In this document: positions 34,775 to 44,240 of the stretch, piece after piece
How positions within the stretch are numbered: the first letter of the stretch is position 1
How the letters are laid out: the number at the start of each line of letters is the position of its first letter
Translations under genes and position numbers: made by a program
Source of the DNA: JBBIQS01 sp037442205
GTDB lineage: Bacteria; Myxococcota; Myxococcia; Myxococcales; UBA5297
Reading direction: 5' to 3'
Length of the DNA: 64,000 nt
Assembly: GCA_037442205.1 (NCBI GenBank)
Contig: JBBIQS010000032.1
Location: forward strand, 1 to 64,000
Notes under the pieces: generated by a model
Database searches by the model: none
What the model saw: only the letters and a program-made list of their open reading frames with translations
Told to the model about the DNA's origin: nothing

Positions 34775-34809
34775 TGGGGGCGCAGACTACCGTCCCCGAC
34801 GCTGGTGCG

Positions 34810-35220
34810 TCACTGGTGCTGCGATTCGCAGGCCAGCGCCAGCGCCAGCCGCAGCACCGCCAATACCTGCCGGCGCCTGGGCAACGGCAGCTCCGTGACC
34901 CGGCGGGCCAACCGGTCAATGTCCCCCGGCAGCGGCGGCATGCCATAGGGCGGAGCCACGCTCTCCTCGCCCGCGCGATATCCAGGCTCAGGGACGGGGC
35001 TCCCGAAGACCTGCGCCAGATCGGCCCCCAGTCCGCGCACGGTCACGGCCGCCAGGCTGCTGAGCGGAAGATCGCGCAGCCCGCGCTCGATCTCTGAGAT
35101 GTACTTGCCGCTGAATCCGGCCCGCACGCCAAGAGCCTCTTGGGTGAGACCTCGCTGCTCGCGCAGCACCCGTACGCGCGCCCCCACTCGCTGCGCCAAC
35201 GTCGGAGGTCCCTCGGACAT
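34810..35220 (-). CDS. XRE-family transcriptional regulator
   Basis: The 136-residue protein has an N-terminal Cro/C1-type helix-turn-helix (about 10-65: LREQRGLTQEALGVRAGFSG, KYISEIERG) and a C-terminal helical tail with no assigned domain. It is divergent from the first receiver gene across 170 bases that hold two palindromes, so it may control that gene and itself. The ATG at 35220 was preferred to an upstream start that would cover the palindromes. Confidence 0.85.
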   Translation of the reverse strand: MSEGPPTLAQRVGARVRVLREQRGLTQEALGVRAGFSGKYISEIERGLRDLPLSSLAAVTVRGLGADLAQVFGSPVPEPGYRAGEESVAPPYGMPPLPGDIDRLARRVTELPLPRRRQVLAVLRLALALACESQHQ

Positions 35221-35258
35221 TGGCCGAATCTTCTCCGGCCCTGCCCGGCGGGCACCAC

Positions 35259-35300
35259 CCACTGTCAGTGGTAGGTGATATAGACAGCCACGCACCGTGG
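35259..35300. promoter_or_regulatory. Two palindromes in the divergent XRE / receiver intergenic region
   Basis: CCACTG-T-CAGTGG (35259-35271) and CCACG-CAC-CGTGG (35288-35300) are perfect inverted repeats lying between the XRE start (35220) and the receiver gene (35391). They flank an AT-rich GATATAGA (35277-35284) that could contain a -10 box. XRE regulators commonly bind such dyads to autorepress. Confidence 0.5.
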
Positions 35301-35390
35301 TATCTCGGCCCGTCGGCAACGCCTCTTCACATCGACGAACGATTGCCAGAGGCACCGGCGCGGCGGTGGCGAGGGGAGGCAAAAAGCACA

Positions 35391-35756
35391 ATGAAGCCGC
35401 TGATCTTGGTGGTAGAGGACGACGAGCAGGTGCGACTGTTGGTGGCCCAGTTGCTGACTCACGCCGGCTACCGAGTATGGGCCGCCGCCGACCGCGACGA
35501 GGCGCTTCGGCTGGTGGAGCGAGAACCGCCGCGATTGATACTGCTCGACTGGAATATTCCGTGGGGCATGGACGCCCCCGCCTTCGCCCGCGCGTTGAGG
35601 GAGCGCAGGCTCGACAAGCACTGTCCCATTCTACTGGCCTGCAGCGATCCGACCGCCGAGAAGATGCGGACGGTGGGAGCCATCGGGGCGATGGGCAAGC
35701 CCTTCCACCTCAACGAGATGCTGGAGCGGGTGGCCGAGGCAATTGCGCCGCGTTGA
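35391..35756 (+). CDS. Stand-alone response regulator receiver protein (paralogue 1)
   Basis: The 121-residue protein is a lone receiver domain: VVEDDEQVR (acidic pair), LILLDWNIPWGMD (phospho-acceptor Asp) and AMGKPFHLNEML (conserved Lys). There is no output domain, so it would act through a partner, like CheY or Spo0F. At the switch position that is usually Thr or Ser it has Cys (PILLACSDP). The ATG at 35391 begins the domain directly. A second copy follows 126 bases later. Confidence 0.85.
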   Translation: MKPLILVVEDDEQVRLLVAQLLTHAGYRVWAAADRDEALRLVEREPPRLILLDWNIPWGMDAPAFARALRERRLDKHCPILLACSDPTAEKMRTVGAIGAMGKPFHLNEMLERVAEAIAPR

Positions 35757-35882
35757 AACTGGGAAGCGAGAACCGGCCTGCGGCACGAGTGGGACTCGCA
35801 GTGAAGCAGATTCTGGTATACCGAACAGCGTCGGGGGGGACGTCGTCGCGCGGCAGCGCGCCAGCGCTCGGGGAGAGGGAAG

Positions 35883-36251
35883 ATGACGCCATTGATTCTG
35901 GTGGTCGAGGACGACGAGCTGGTGCGGCTGTCGCTCGCGCACCTGTTGACCCATGCCGGCTATCGGGTCCAGGCCGCCGCCGACCGCGACGAGGCGATCC
36001 GACTGGTGGAGCTGGAGCCGCCGCGGCTGATCCTCCTCGACTGGCACATCCCCTGGGGCATGGACGGCCCGGCGTTCGCCGCGGCGCTTCACGAGCGAGG
36101 GCTGCGGCAGGCCTGTCCAATCCTGCTGGCCTGCGGCGATCCGACCGCCGAGAAGGCGCAGGCGGTGGGAGCCATCGGGGCGATGGGCAAGCCCTTCCAA
36201 CTCAATGAGCTGCTGGAGAGGGTGGCCGGCGCGCTGGCGCAATGCGCCTGA
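35883..36251 (+). CDS. Stand-alone response regulator receiver protein (paralogue 2)
   Basis: The 122-residue protein is a second lone receiver domain, about 75 percent identical to the first by eye (LLDWHIPWGMDGPAF, ACGDPTAEKAQAVGAIGAMG). The acidic pair, phospho-acceptor Asp and Lys are present, with Cys at the switch position. It arose by tandem duplication. A GGGAGAGGGAAG ribosome site precedes the ATG. No histidine kinase gene is visible in the window. Confidence 0.85.
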   Translation: MTPLILVVEDDELVRLSLAHLLTHAGYRVQAAADRDEAIRLVELEPPRLILLDWHIPWGMDGPAFAAALHERGLRQACPILLACGDPTAEKAQAVGAIGAMGKPFQLNELLERVAGALAQCA

Positions 36252-36374
36252 CGGCATCCGGGCGCCGGCCTGGGGATCAGCGGGCGCTGCTGCGCTGACG
36301 GGCGCCGGCCGACCTCATTCCCGCCACTTCTCGGCGAGCCCACCCGATGCGGGCTGGGCGCTCACCCCCTGGGA

Positions 36375-36397
36375 GCGCCGGCGCCGCGAGCCGGCGC
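36375..36397 (+). terminator. GC-rich hairpin after the receiver pair
   Basis: GCGCCGGC (36375-36382) pairs perfectly with GCCGGCGC (36390-36397) around a 7-base loop. Just upstream, an 11-base direct repeat GGGCGCCGGCC occurs at 36260 and 36300, flanking a smaller TCAGCG/CGCTGA stem. There is no T tract, so a terminator role is tentative. Confidence 0.4.
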
Positions 36398-36479
36398 GTC
36401 GGCGGCCCCGACCGGCCCGGGAATGGGAGTTCGCAGCGGGATCTGATAGGAGACTTTCAGACATCGAAGGGGGTTGTAC

Positions 36480-37190
36480 ATGTCCCGCATCGCGCTGCTG
36501 CTGTGCTTGACGCTGAGCTCTGCCGCCTGGGGGGCCGCGCCGAAGAAGGCGGAGCCGGTTCTGCCCGGCGAGAAGGCGCAGCTGGTCGAGAGCGCGGTGG
36601 CGCTGGAGACGGCCGACGAGGCGCGCCAGGTGGCCGAGGCCTATCTGGCGGCGGCGGCGGGGAAGGGCGAGCGCGGGGCGCTGGAGACCCTGCTCGGCGG
36701 AGCGACCCTGCGCGCCCGCGAGTTCAGGCTCGAGGGCTACAAGATCGTCGGCCGCGAGAAGCACAAGCTGGAGAAGGGCAAGGTCGAGGACCTGCTGGCC
36801 TTCGTCGAGGCCATCGACGCCACCGGGCGCGCCGGGCTGTCGCAGCTGGCCCAGGGGATGGAGCTGAGCGAGATCACCGCCGAAGAGGCGATGCAGATCG
36901 TCAAGCTCACGCGCCAGCGCGCCAAGGCCTTCCTCGCCACGCATCCGGTGTTCGCCTACCTCGCCCGGGTCGACAAGCCGGTCTACTGGCACCCGGAGAA
37001 TCCGTTCCGCACGCTGCTGGCCCAGGCCGGCGCCAAGGGCGAGTACACCGCCGAGCTCGACTTGTTCTGGATCGAGACCGCCCGGGGACAGGCGGTGCGC
37101 AAGTGGCCGCTGCGGGTGGTGCGCTTCCAGTCCGGCGGCCAGGACAGCGGGCTGAAGATCCTCCCCGCCAGCGACTGGAACGCCGAGTAG
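36480..37190 (+). CDS. Secreted or periplasmic protein of unknown function
   Basis: The 236-residue protein has a clear signal peptide (MSRIALLLCLTLSSAAWG, cleavage after AWG/AA). The rest is mostly helical with two conserved-looking segments, GKVEDLLAFVEAIDATGRAG and YLARVDKPVYWHPENPFR, and a C-terminal beta region (ELDLFWIETARGQAVRKWPL). I do not recognise the family. The ATG at 36480 has GAAGGGGG six bases upstream; a TTG two codons earlier is possible. It is a single transcription unit with a hairpin after it. Confidence 0.75.
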   Translation: MSRIALLLCLTLSSAAWGAAPKKAEPVLPGEKAQLVESAVALETADEARQVAEAYLAAAAGKGERGALETLLGGATLRAREFRLEGYKIVGREKHKLEKGKVEDLLAFVEAIDATGRAGLSQLAQGMELSEITAEEAMQIVKLTRQRAKAFLATHPVFAYLARVDKPVYWHPENPFRTLLAQAGAKGEYTAELDLFWIETARGQAVRKWPLRVVRFQSGGQDSGLKILPASDWNAE

Positions 37191-37212
37191 CCAGGGACCC
37201 TCGCTGCCCTGG
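37191..37212 (+). terminator. Short hairpin after the 236-residue protein gene
   Basis: CCAGGG (37191-37196) and CCCTGG (37207-37212) form a 6-bp stem immediately after the stop codon. It is weak in length and lacks a long T tract. Confidence 0.4.
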
Positions 37213-37414
37213 TTCGCGGCACCGGTCAGTGCGCCGCCTCACACTTTGCCCCTCCCCTTTATGGGGGCCGGTGGTCGCGTTGTTTCAAGTGTCCTTGCCG
37301 TGACAGTGTTGCCGGGCAGGCATTTGGCGGGGTTGGGCTTTTTGCGCCCCTGCGCTCCTTCCCTCGAGCGCGGGCGGCAGCTTCATTCAGTCGATGAGTC
37401 TTTGGAGAACCACC

Positions 37415-40400
37415 ATGCGATCTGGGCGCCTTGCCCTCGCCATCCTGCTGTCGGCGGCTGGCTGCAGCACCGACCTGCCACACCAGAACCCCTTCGACCC
37501 GCAGACCCCGCCGCAGATGCAGTCCACCGCCACGCTGGTGGGGAGCGTCTCGCTGGAGGCCGGGGCGGTACCCGCCGACCCGAGCACGGTCGAGGTCTCG
37601 CTGCTGGGCGCCAGCCTGACCGCCCACCCCGACGCCGACGGTGCCTACGCCATCTCCGGCGTCCCCCCCGGCAGCTACACCGTGCGCGCCTCCAAGGACG
37701 GCTACCAGACCACCGAGATCACCGGAGTGACGGTGCGGCTCGAGAATGGCGACGGGCAGGTGGCGGTCCCCGCCATCAAGCTGCCCATCGCCCGGGGTGC
37801 GGTGGCCGGGCTGATCGCGCTCGAGGGCAGCGCCTCCAGCGCCGGGATCACCGTCGAGCTCTCCGGGACCGGCTGGTCGGGCTCGGTGCAGACCGACTCG
37901 CACGGTCGCTTCACCTTCGCCGGCACTCCGGTGGGCCTCTACACCCTGGCCGCCTCCAAGCCGGCGTTCGTGTCGCTGGCCGTGGCCGACCTGCCGGTCA
38001 AGGAGGGCCAGACGCTGGTCGTCCCCGACAAGGTCCTTGCCGCCAACCCCGGCTCGATCACCGGCTCGGTCAGCCTGCGGGGCCAGTCCGACCAGGGCGG
38101 AGTGCTGGTCACCGCCGATGGCACGACCCTCGCCGGCGAGCACCACTTCGCCCAGGTGACCACCCTCTCCGACGGCGCGGTGACCCTCAGCCGGATCCCG
38201 GCGGGCCTCTACACCGTCAGCTTCGCCAAGGCCGGCTTCGTCACCTCCTCCACCTCGACCGCGGTGTCGCCCGGCACCGCCTCGTCCCTGGCGCCGGTGG
38301 AGCTGATCTGGGAGAGCGGGGCCATCGTGGGCAGCGCCAAGCTCGCCGGCCAGGGCGACAGCTCGGGGATCCAGGTGGCGCTCACTCCGGCGCCGACTGC
38401 GGCGGCGCCCAACCCCGACCCGCTGCAGGTAGCCCTCACCGATCGCTCGGGGGCCTGGCGGATGAACGACCTGCCGGTCGGCGACTACACTCTCGCCTAC
38501 CGCAAGGTGCCCGGCTACAAGCCGGCCTCCGGCACGATCCGCGTGGTCAAGCAATCGGTGGTGGCCGCGGCCGACGTCGCGCTCGAGGCCATCCCGGGCC
38601 AGGTGCAGGGGACGGTGCTGCTCGAAGGCGTCGCCGCCGGCGGCGATCTGTCGGCGACCACCGTGCGCATCGAGGGCACCAATCTCTCCACCGCCACCCT
38701 GGCCAACGGCACCTTCACTCTCGACGGCGTGGGCTCGGGAGTGCAGACGCTGGTCTTCGAGCGTCCCAGCTACGAAACGCAGCGGGTCCAGGCCGGGCTG
38801 GCCCCGGGGGACATCCTGGTGCTCAACCCTGTGACGCTGGCCCTGTCGCGCGGGGCGGTGCACGGAGCGCTGCTGGTCGAGGAGCGCACCAGCGCCTCGG
38901 GGGTGCAGGTGGCCCTGTACGCCGGCAGCTCCAAGCCGGCGGCGATGGCCTTCACCGATCCCCAGGGCGCCTTCGCGATCTCCGGGGTCCCGGCGGGCAA
39001 CTACACCCTGTCGGCCTCCCTGTCCGACTACGCGCCGCTGACCGGCATCCCGGTGGTGGTGACCGCCAACGGCGACACCGAGGCCCCGCCCGCCAGCGCC
39101 CCGGCCTCCGGGCGCACGCTGACCGTGCTGCGCACCGCCAAGGTGCAGGGCAGCGCCCTGAGCCAACCCAGCGGCGATCAGTCGGGCACCACCGCCACCC
39201 TCACCGGCAATGACCTCAACGGCGTGGCGGTCACCCCGGCGCTGACCGCGACCAGCGGCGTTGACGGCAGCTTCTCCTTCACCGGGTTGCCCGCCGGCAC
39301 CTACCGCGTGGTGCTCAGCCGCACCGGCTATCAGTCGATCGATCTTGGTCTGGTGCCGCTGGCCACTGGCGCCACTGCGACGCTGCCTGCGGCGACGCTG
39401 GACGTGGCCCGCGGAGCGGTGGCCGGCAGCTACCGGCTGCAGGGGGCCACCAGCCACGGCGGGATCCTGGTCTCGGTCCAGGGCACCACCTTCACTGCGG
39501 TGACCAACTCCTCAGGCGACTTCAGCCTGTCGGGAATCCCGGTCGGGGCGCAGACCCTGGTGGCCTCGCTGCCGCCCAACTACATCTCCGACTCGCGGAC
39601 GGTGACCCTCTCCGCCGGCACCACCGCGCCACTGCCCGGCTCGCCGGTGACCCTGGCGGTGGTTTCCGCCGGAACGGTGACCGGCACCGTCACCCTGGAG
39701 GCCGCCACCGATCACCGCAACACGCTGGTCAACCTGACCGGCGCCGACTTCCAGGGCAACGCCGTCAGCCGCAGCGCCAACACCGATCTCAACGGCGCCT
39801 TCACCATCGGGTCGCTGTTGGCGGGCAGCTACCAGCTCAGCTACAGCCACGCCGGCTACGACAGCGTCAGCGGCATCGCGGTGACCGTCTCGGCGAGCGC
39901 CGGCTCCTCGGCGCCGCCGTGGCAGCTGGCCCTCTCCCGCGGCAGCCTCTCCGGCAGCGTCCTGGCCACCGGCGCCCCCGACCAGTCGGGGACGGTGATC
40001 ACGGTCAGCGGCCCGGACAACGCCGCCGCGGTCACCGACTCCACCGGAGCCTGGCACCTCACCGGCCTGCGCGCCGGCTCGGGCTACACCGCCACTGCCA
40101 GACGGCCCGGCTACTCCCCGGCCAGCAGCGCCACCTTCGCGGTCCCGGTCTCCGCCAACTTCGCGGTCCCGACCCTGACCATCGTCCCCAGCACCGGAGC
40201 CTCGATCACCGGCAGCGCGCTGGTGGAGCGCCCGGCCGGCGCCGCCGCCAGCGCCAACATCAACGTCTCGCTGACCGGCGTCGATCTGAACGGCGCCGCG
40301 GTCACCACCGCCACCGTCACCGCCTCTGGCGGCGGCTACTCCTTCACCGGCCTCAAGCAGGGAACCTACAAGCTGGTCTTCAGCAAGTCCGGCTACGACT

Positions 40401-43400
40401 CGGCGCAGATTAGCGGCATCGCCGTCGCCGCCGACGCCGCGGTCACCGTGCCCGGAGAAATGCTCACCGTGTCCAAGGGGAGCATCTTCGGCCGGGTGCT
40501 GCTCACCAGCGGCCTCGCCGGATTGACGCTGGCCGCCGACAACTCCGGGGTCACGGTGTCGCTGGGAGGCACCGACGTGCCAGTGGCGCCGGTGACCACC
40601 GACCTGGCGGGCAACTACCTGTTCACCAACGTGCCGGTGAGCCTGGCCGGCACCGCCTTCACCGTCACCGCCAGCAAACCCAACTTCGTCGCCTCGGCTG
40701 CTTTCCCCACTGTGATCGGAGTGGCCAACGCCAGCCAGCAGGTCGCCGACATCGGCATGAAGGTCAACGCCGGCTCGCTCTCCGGTACCGCCATCACCTG
40801 GGACAACGCCGGGGGCCTGGGGGCCAACGCCACCAGCGCGGGGATCTCGATCTCCATCTCCGGCTCGGCGTTCAACGGCAGCTCCTTCGCCACCTCCGGC
40901 GGGACCACGGTGGGCAGCGGAGCCTGGGGACCAGTGGCCGTGCCGCCGGGGAGCTACTCGGTGGTGGCCACGCTGGCCAACCACGGCTGCAGCAGCACCT
41001 CGAACGCGGTGGTCGCCGAGGGATCGGCGGTGCCGGTCTCGCCCAACATCCGCTGCACCGACACCGTCCCGCCCAGCGGGATGGCGCTCGGGACGCCCCA
41101 GGCCCCCAACGCCAACGCGGTCGCCGGCTACACCAACCTGAGCTCGGTGGTGGTGCCCATCGCCGCCGCCTCCAGCGACCCGGTCAACTTCGAGGGCTAC
41201 GAGCTCTCGGTCGGGCTGGCGCCCAAGTGGCCGGGGACCATCGTCCCCGGGCAGCCGGCGACGCTCACCTTCAGCCTGGCCGGTTTGGCCGACGGCAGCT
41301 GGTCGCTGTGGGCGCGCGGGCTGGATTGGGCCGGAAACGCTGGTCCGACGGCCAGCACCACGGTGGTGTTGGCGACAGCGCCGCTGGCGGTCCCGGTGAT
41401 CACCGTCGCCGCCAGCGTGATCAGCAGCGTCGGCGCGGCGGTGCTGCTCACCGAATCGGACAAGAGCCCCAATTTCCTGCAGTACGAGGCCTGCAGCGGC
41501 GCGACTGGGGTCGGGGCGGCGACGGCCCCCTGCCCTGCCGCCCCCAGCTGCGCGCTGGCGCCGGTGACGTCCTCGTACTCGGTGATGCTCCAAGCCAACC
41601 AGCGCAACTGCATCTGGGCGGCGGGGCGCAGCAAGGCAGGCGTCCTGACCGCGGTGACGCGGCAGGAGATCGTCAGCGACCAGACCGCGCCCACGGGTCC
41701 CACGGTGGTCCCGGCCTTCGACTCGAACGCCTTCGTCTGGGGCGGCGTGCGCACCGAGTACGCCGAGTTCTTCGTCACCGCCCCGGCCACCGATGCTCCG
41801 CTCAATTCGGCCACCGCCTGGGCCAACATCGCCTGGATCGAGGTCGATTCCGGCAACGGCTTCAACGCCTTGTGCCCCGCCGCCGGCTGCCACCCCAACG
41901 GAATCTACGCTCCCTGCTCCTGCGGCTGCAGCGACCCGCGGCTGGTCTGCCGCGACGGTGCGCTCTACTCGGTCAAGGTCCCATTCCAGCGCACCGGCGG
42001 GGTGGCGGTCAGCGTGCGAGCGGTGGACCTGGCGGGCAACGTCGGCAGCGCGGCCTCGCAGTTCGTGCCGGTGACCGGCGGCGGCTACCCGGTGAGCGCC
42101 ACCTCCTTCGAGGAAGGCCAGCCGCGGATGCGGGGCCGGGTGATGACCTACGCCGGCGTCCCCAGCACCTCGGGAACCAACTCGGTGCACGTGGTGGACC
42201 TGGGCACCGATCAGATCTTCCAGACGACCGATCCCAACTGCGAGATCTCCTCGGTGGTGTCGAGCGCCAGCAACAACAACTTCCTGCCGCTGTCCGAGCC
42301 GATGAGCGCCACCGCGGTGATCTACTCCGACTGGACGGCCAACGCCCTCAAGGTGCGCCGGGCGGGCGTCGATGGGATCTTCTGCAGCCCCGTCCCGCCG
42401 GGAGCGGTGGACGACGTCACCGTCACAGTGAAGACCATCGGCGCAGCCTACCCGCACATCGAGATGGTCTCCGGCTCGATGGACATGGCCGGCACCGCCG
42501 AGCGTGCCGCCTGGACCGAGGTGCCGCAGACCGGAGCTACCGCGATCCGGGTTCGCGAGGGAGGGGCTGACAAGCTGCTGGGGACCGCCGACGACGTGGA
42601 GACGCTGGTGGCCTCGGTCTCCGGCAGCGCGGTGGTCACTCTCAATGGCGACACCCTGGTCTACGGTGGAGGAGTCGGGTTCACCAACGCCTGGGCGACC
42701 GCCGGGCTGGTGGCGGTCAACGCCACCGGTGGCACGTTCGCCGCCCGGACCACCTGGAACCTGCCCGCCACTGCCGGGCTAGCGGCGCTCGACGAAGGAG
42801 GCAAGACCCTGGCCTACTTCGGCAACGAGGCCGGGCTCCCGACGCTGCACGTGCGCACCGCTGGCGCCGACGGAAAGTTCGGCACCGCCGACGACACCGA
42901 CGTTGCGCAGAGCTGGGCCGGCCCCACGGTCACTGACGGCGGGCTGGCGATCCGCGGCGGGCACGTGGTGCTCACCGAAGCAGCCAACGCGGCGAAGGAG
43001 TACTACGTGGACCACTGGCAGGCGGGGGCCGACGGCATCTACGGGACCAAGGATGACGTCTTCTCGCGGATCATGCCTGGCTCGGTGCCCCGTTTCTGGC
43101 CGTCGCTGGGGACCGGCATCGCCCAGGGCAAGATGGCCTACCAGTCCGGACAGTACCGCTCCAACGGCGACGTGCTGGGCACCGACCTGTCGACGCTGCG
43201 CTGGGAGGTGGTGGGGAGCGCGCCGCCGATGTTCCCGCCGGTCTCCAACCGCGCCGGGACGCTCTTCTACGTGGACAGCGCCCGCGCGCTGCACGCCCGC
43301 ACCAGCGACGGCCGCGAGACCACCCTCGCCGGTACGTCGATCAACGGCTACGTCGCCGCCGACGGCGCCAACCTGTTCGTCCCCTCGGGCAGCAGCGTCC

Positions 43401-44197
43401 TCCTCCACCGGCCCGACAGCGGGGCCTCCAGCGCGACCAAGGGGCAGTTCTTCGTCCCCGGCGCACCGGCGGCGGCGACCATCGCCACCTTCACCAACAC
43501 GGTCACGATGCAGGGAGCGGGCGCCGGGCGGGCCTTCGTCAGGGACACCAATCTCGGGACTCTGTACCTGCTCGAGCCCAACGGCTCGATCCTGACCCCG
43601 ACCACTGTGGCGCTGGAGAATTCGCCGGCCGGCTACGTGTACTGGCCCATCCCCGGCAACCCGTCGGTCTCGGCGCTGCACCTGGTCTTCAGCTGCAACA
43701 ACATGGGGACCAAGGTGGCTTGCGTCCGCGAGCCCTCCGGCGGCGTCTACGGGACCGCTCAGGACCGGATCACCATCCTGACCAACCCCAGCAACGTCAA
43801 CCACACCAACGTCTACGGAATCGCCGTCTCCGGAAACCGGGTGGCCTTCGTCGCCGACGGTACCGGCGGCCCGCACCTCTTCGTCCTCGACGGCGGCGCC
43901 GACCAGCACTTCGGCCTGTTCAACGCCGCCAACGACGACATCGAGACCGACTGGGGCCTGATGCCCGACGCCCGCGTCGGCGGCCTCGACCTGGTGGGCA
44001 ACTACCTGGCCTGGAGCACCGACATCGGGGTCAACCTCGGTCAGCAGGTCGTCTTGGGCGACGTCACCAACCAGAACCGGATCCTGCTCACCCTGCACTT
44101 CTCCCCGAAGCCCTACGTGGTCCTGGACCAGGGTGGGCGGGTCTACTGGACCGACATGCTCTTTCCGACCGGCGGCATCTTCATGCACCAGCCGTAG
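37415..44197 (+). CDS. Giant surface lipoprotein: thirteen carboxypeptidase-regulatory-like repeats plus beta-propeller-like C-terminus
   Basis: The 2260-residue protein has a lipoprotein signal (LLSAAGC, lipid Cys 17). Residues about 36-1215 hold thirteen repeats of 85-100 residues of the carboxypeptidase-regulatory/CNA-B-like type, each with a GxVxGxVxLxG opening and a GxFxxxGxPAGxYxL core. Next come Ig-like segments and a Cys-containing module near residue 1490 (CPAAGCHPNG...CSCGCSDPRLVC). The last 700 or so residues look like a TolB/WD-type propeller and carry GADGxxGTxDD motifs at least three times. It may be an adhesive or scaffold on the cell surface. The ATG at 37415 has GGAGA 7 bases upstream. 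No related neighbour is visible. Confidence 0.8.
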   Translation: MRSGRLALAILLSAAGCSTDLPHQNPFDPQTPPQMQSTATLVGSVSLEAGAVPADPSTVEVSLLGASLTAHPDADGAYAISGVPPGSYTVRASKDGYQTTEITGVTVRLENGDGQVAVPAIKLPIARGAVAGLIALEGSASSAGITVELSGTGWSGSVQTDSHGRFTFAGTPVGLYTLAASKPAFVSLAVADLPVKEGQTLVVPDKVLAANPGSITGSVSLRGQSDQGGVLVTADGTTLAGEHHFAQVTTLSDGAVTLSRIPAGLYTVSFAKAGFVTSSTSTAVSPGTASSLAPVELIWESGAIVGSAKLAGQGDSSGIQVALTPAPTAAAPNPDPLQVALTDRSGAWRMNDLPVGDYTLAYRKVPGYKPASGTIRVVKQSVVAAADVALEAIPGQVQGTVLLEGVAAGGDLSATTVRIEGTNLSTATLANGTFTLDGVGSGVQTLVFERPSYETQRVQAGLAPGDILVLNPVTLALSRGAVHGALLVEERTSASGVQVALYAGSSKPAAMAFTDPQGAFAISGVPAGNYTLSASLSDYAPLTGIPVVVTANGDTEAPPASAPASGRTLTVLRTAKVQGSALSQPSGDQSGTTATLTGNDLNGVAVTPALTATSGVDGSFSFTGLPAGTYRVVLSRTGYQSIDLGLVPLATGATATLPAATLDVARGAVAGSYRLQGATSHGGILVSVQGTTFTAVTNSSGDFSLSGIPVGAQTLVASLPPNYISDSRTVTLSAGTTAPLPGSPVTLAVVSAGTVTGTVTLEAATDHRNTLVNLTGADFQGNAVSRSANTDLNGAFTIGSLLAGSYQLSYSHAGYDSVSGIAVTVSASAGSSAPPWQLALSRGSLSGSVLATGAPDQSGTVITVSGPDNAAAVTDSTGAWHLTGLRAGSGYTATARRPGYSPASSATFAVPVSANFAVPTLTIVPSTGASITGSALVERPAGAAASANINVSLTGVDLNGAAVTTATVTASGGGYSFTGLKQGTYKLVFSKSGYDSAQISGIAVAADAAVTVPGEMLTVSKGSIFGRVLLTSGLAGLTLAADNSGVTVSLGGTDVPVAPVTTDLAGNYLFTNVPVSLAGTAFTVTASKPNFVASAAFPTVIGVANASQQVADIGMKVNAGSLSGTAITWDNAGGLGANATSAGISISISGSAFNGSSFATSGGTTVGSGAWGPVAVPPGSYSVVATLANHGCSSTSNAVVAEGSAVPVSPNIRCTDTVPPSGMALGTPQAPNANAVAGYTNLSSVVVPIAAASSDPVNFEGYELSVGLAPKWPGTIVPGQPATLTFSLAGLADGSWSLWARGLDWAGNAGPTASTTVVLATAPLAVPVITVAASVISSVGAAVLLTESDKSPNFLQYEACSGATGVGAATAPCPAAPSCALAPVTSSYSVMLQANQRNCIWAAGRSKAGVLTAVTRQEIVSDQTAPTGPTVVPAFDSNAFVWGGVRTEYAEFFVTAPATDAPLNSATAWANIAWIEVDSGNGFNALCPAAGCHPNGIYAPCSCGCSDPRLVCRDGALYSVKVPFQRTGGVAVSVRAVDLAGNVGSAASQFVPVTGGGYPVSATSFEEGQPRMRGRVMTYAGVPSTSGTNSVHVVDLGTDQIFQTTDPNCEISSVVSSASNNNFLPLSEPMSATAVIYSDWTANALKVRRAGVDGIFCSPVPPGAVDDVTVTVKTIGAAYPHIEMVSGSMDMAGTAERAAWTEVPQTGATAIRVREGGADKLLGTADDVETLVASVSGSAVVTLNGDTLVYGGGVGFTNAWATAGLVAVNATGGTFAARTTWNLPATAGLAALDEGGKTLAYFGNEAGLPTLHVRTAGADGKFGTADDTDVAQSWAGPTVTDGGLAIRGGHVVLTEAANAAKEYYVDHWQAGADGIYGTKDDVFSRIMPGSVPRFWPSLGTGIAQGKMAYQSGQYRSNGDVLGTDLSTLRWEVVGSAPPMFPPVSNRAGTLFYVDSARALHARTSDGRETTLAGTSINGYVAADGANLFVPSGSSVLLHRPDSGASSATKGQFFVPGAPAAATIATFTNTVTMQGAGAGRAFVRDTNLGTLYLLEPNGSILTPTTVALENSPAGYVYWPIPGNPSVSALHLVFSCNNMGTKVACVREPSGGVYGTAQDRITILTNPSNVNHTNVYGIAVSGNRVAFVADGTGGPHLFVLDGGADQHFGLFNAANDDIETDWGLMPDARVGGLDLVGNYLAWSTDIGVNLGQQVVLGDVTNQNRILLTLHFSPKPYVVLDQGGRVYWTDMLFPTGGIFMHQP

Positions 44198-44212
44198 CGC
44201 TGGGAATTCGCG

Positions 44213-44240
44213 GGGGCGCGGCGGGGATCGCTCGCGCCCC
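44213..44240. terminator. Bidirectional hairpin between the giant lipoprotein gene and rtcR
   Basis: GGGGCGCG (44213-44220) pairs with CGCGCCCC (44233-44240) across a 12-base loop. It fills most of the 43-base gap between the two convergent stop codons, and ends at the rtcR stop. Confidence 0.55.

Noticed and set aside
39512..42457. 981-codon open frame on the minus strand within the giant lipoprotein
   Set aside because: It mirrors a GC-rich coding region and yields a low-complexity Gly/Arg/Asp protein without any motif.
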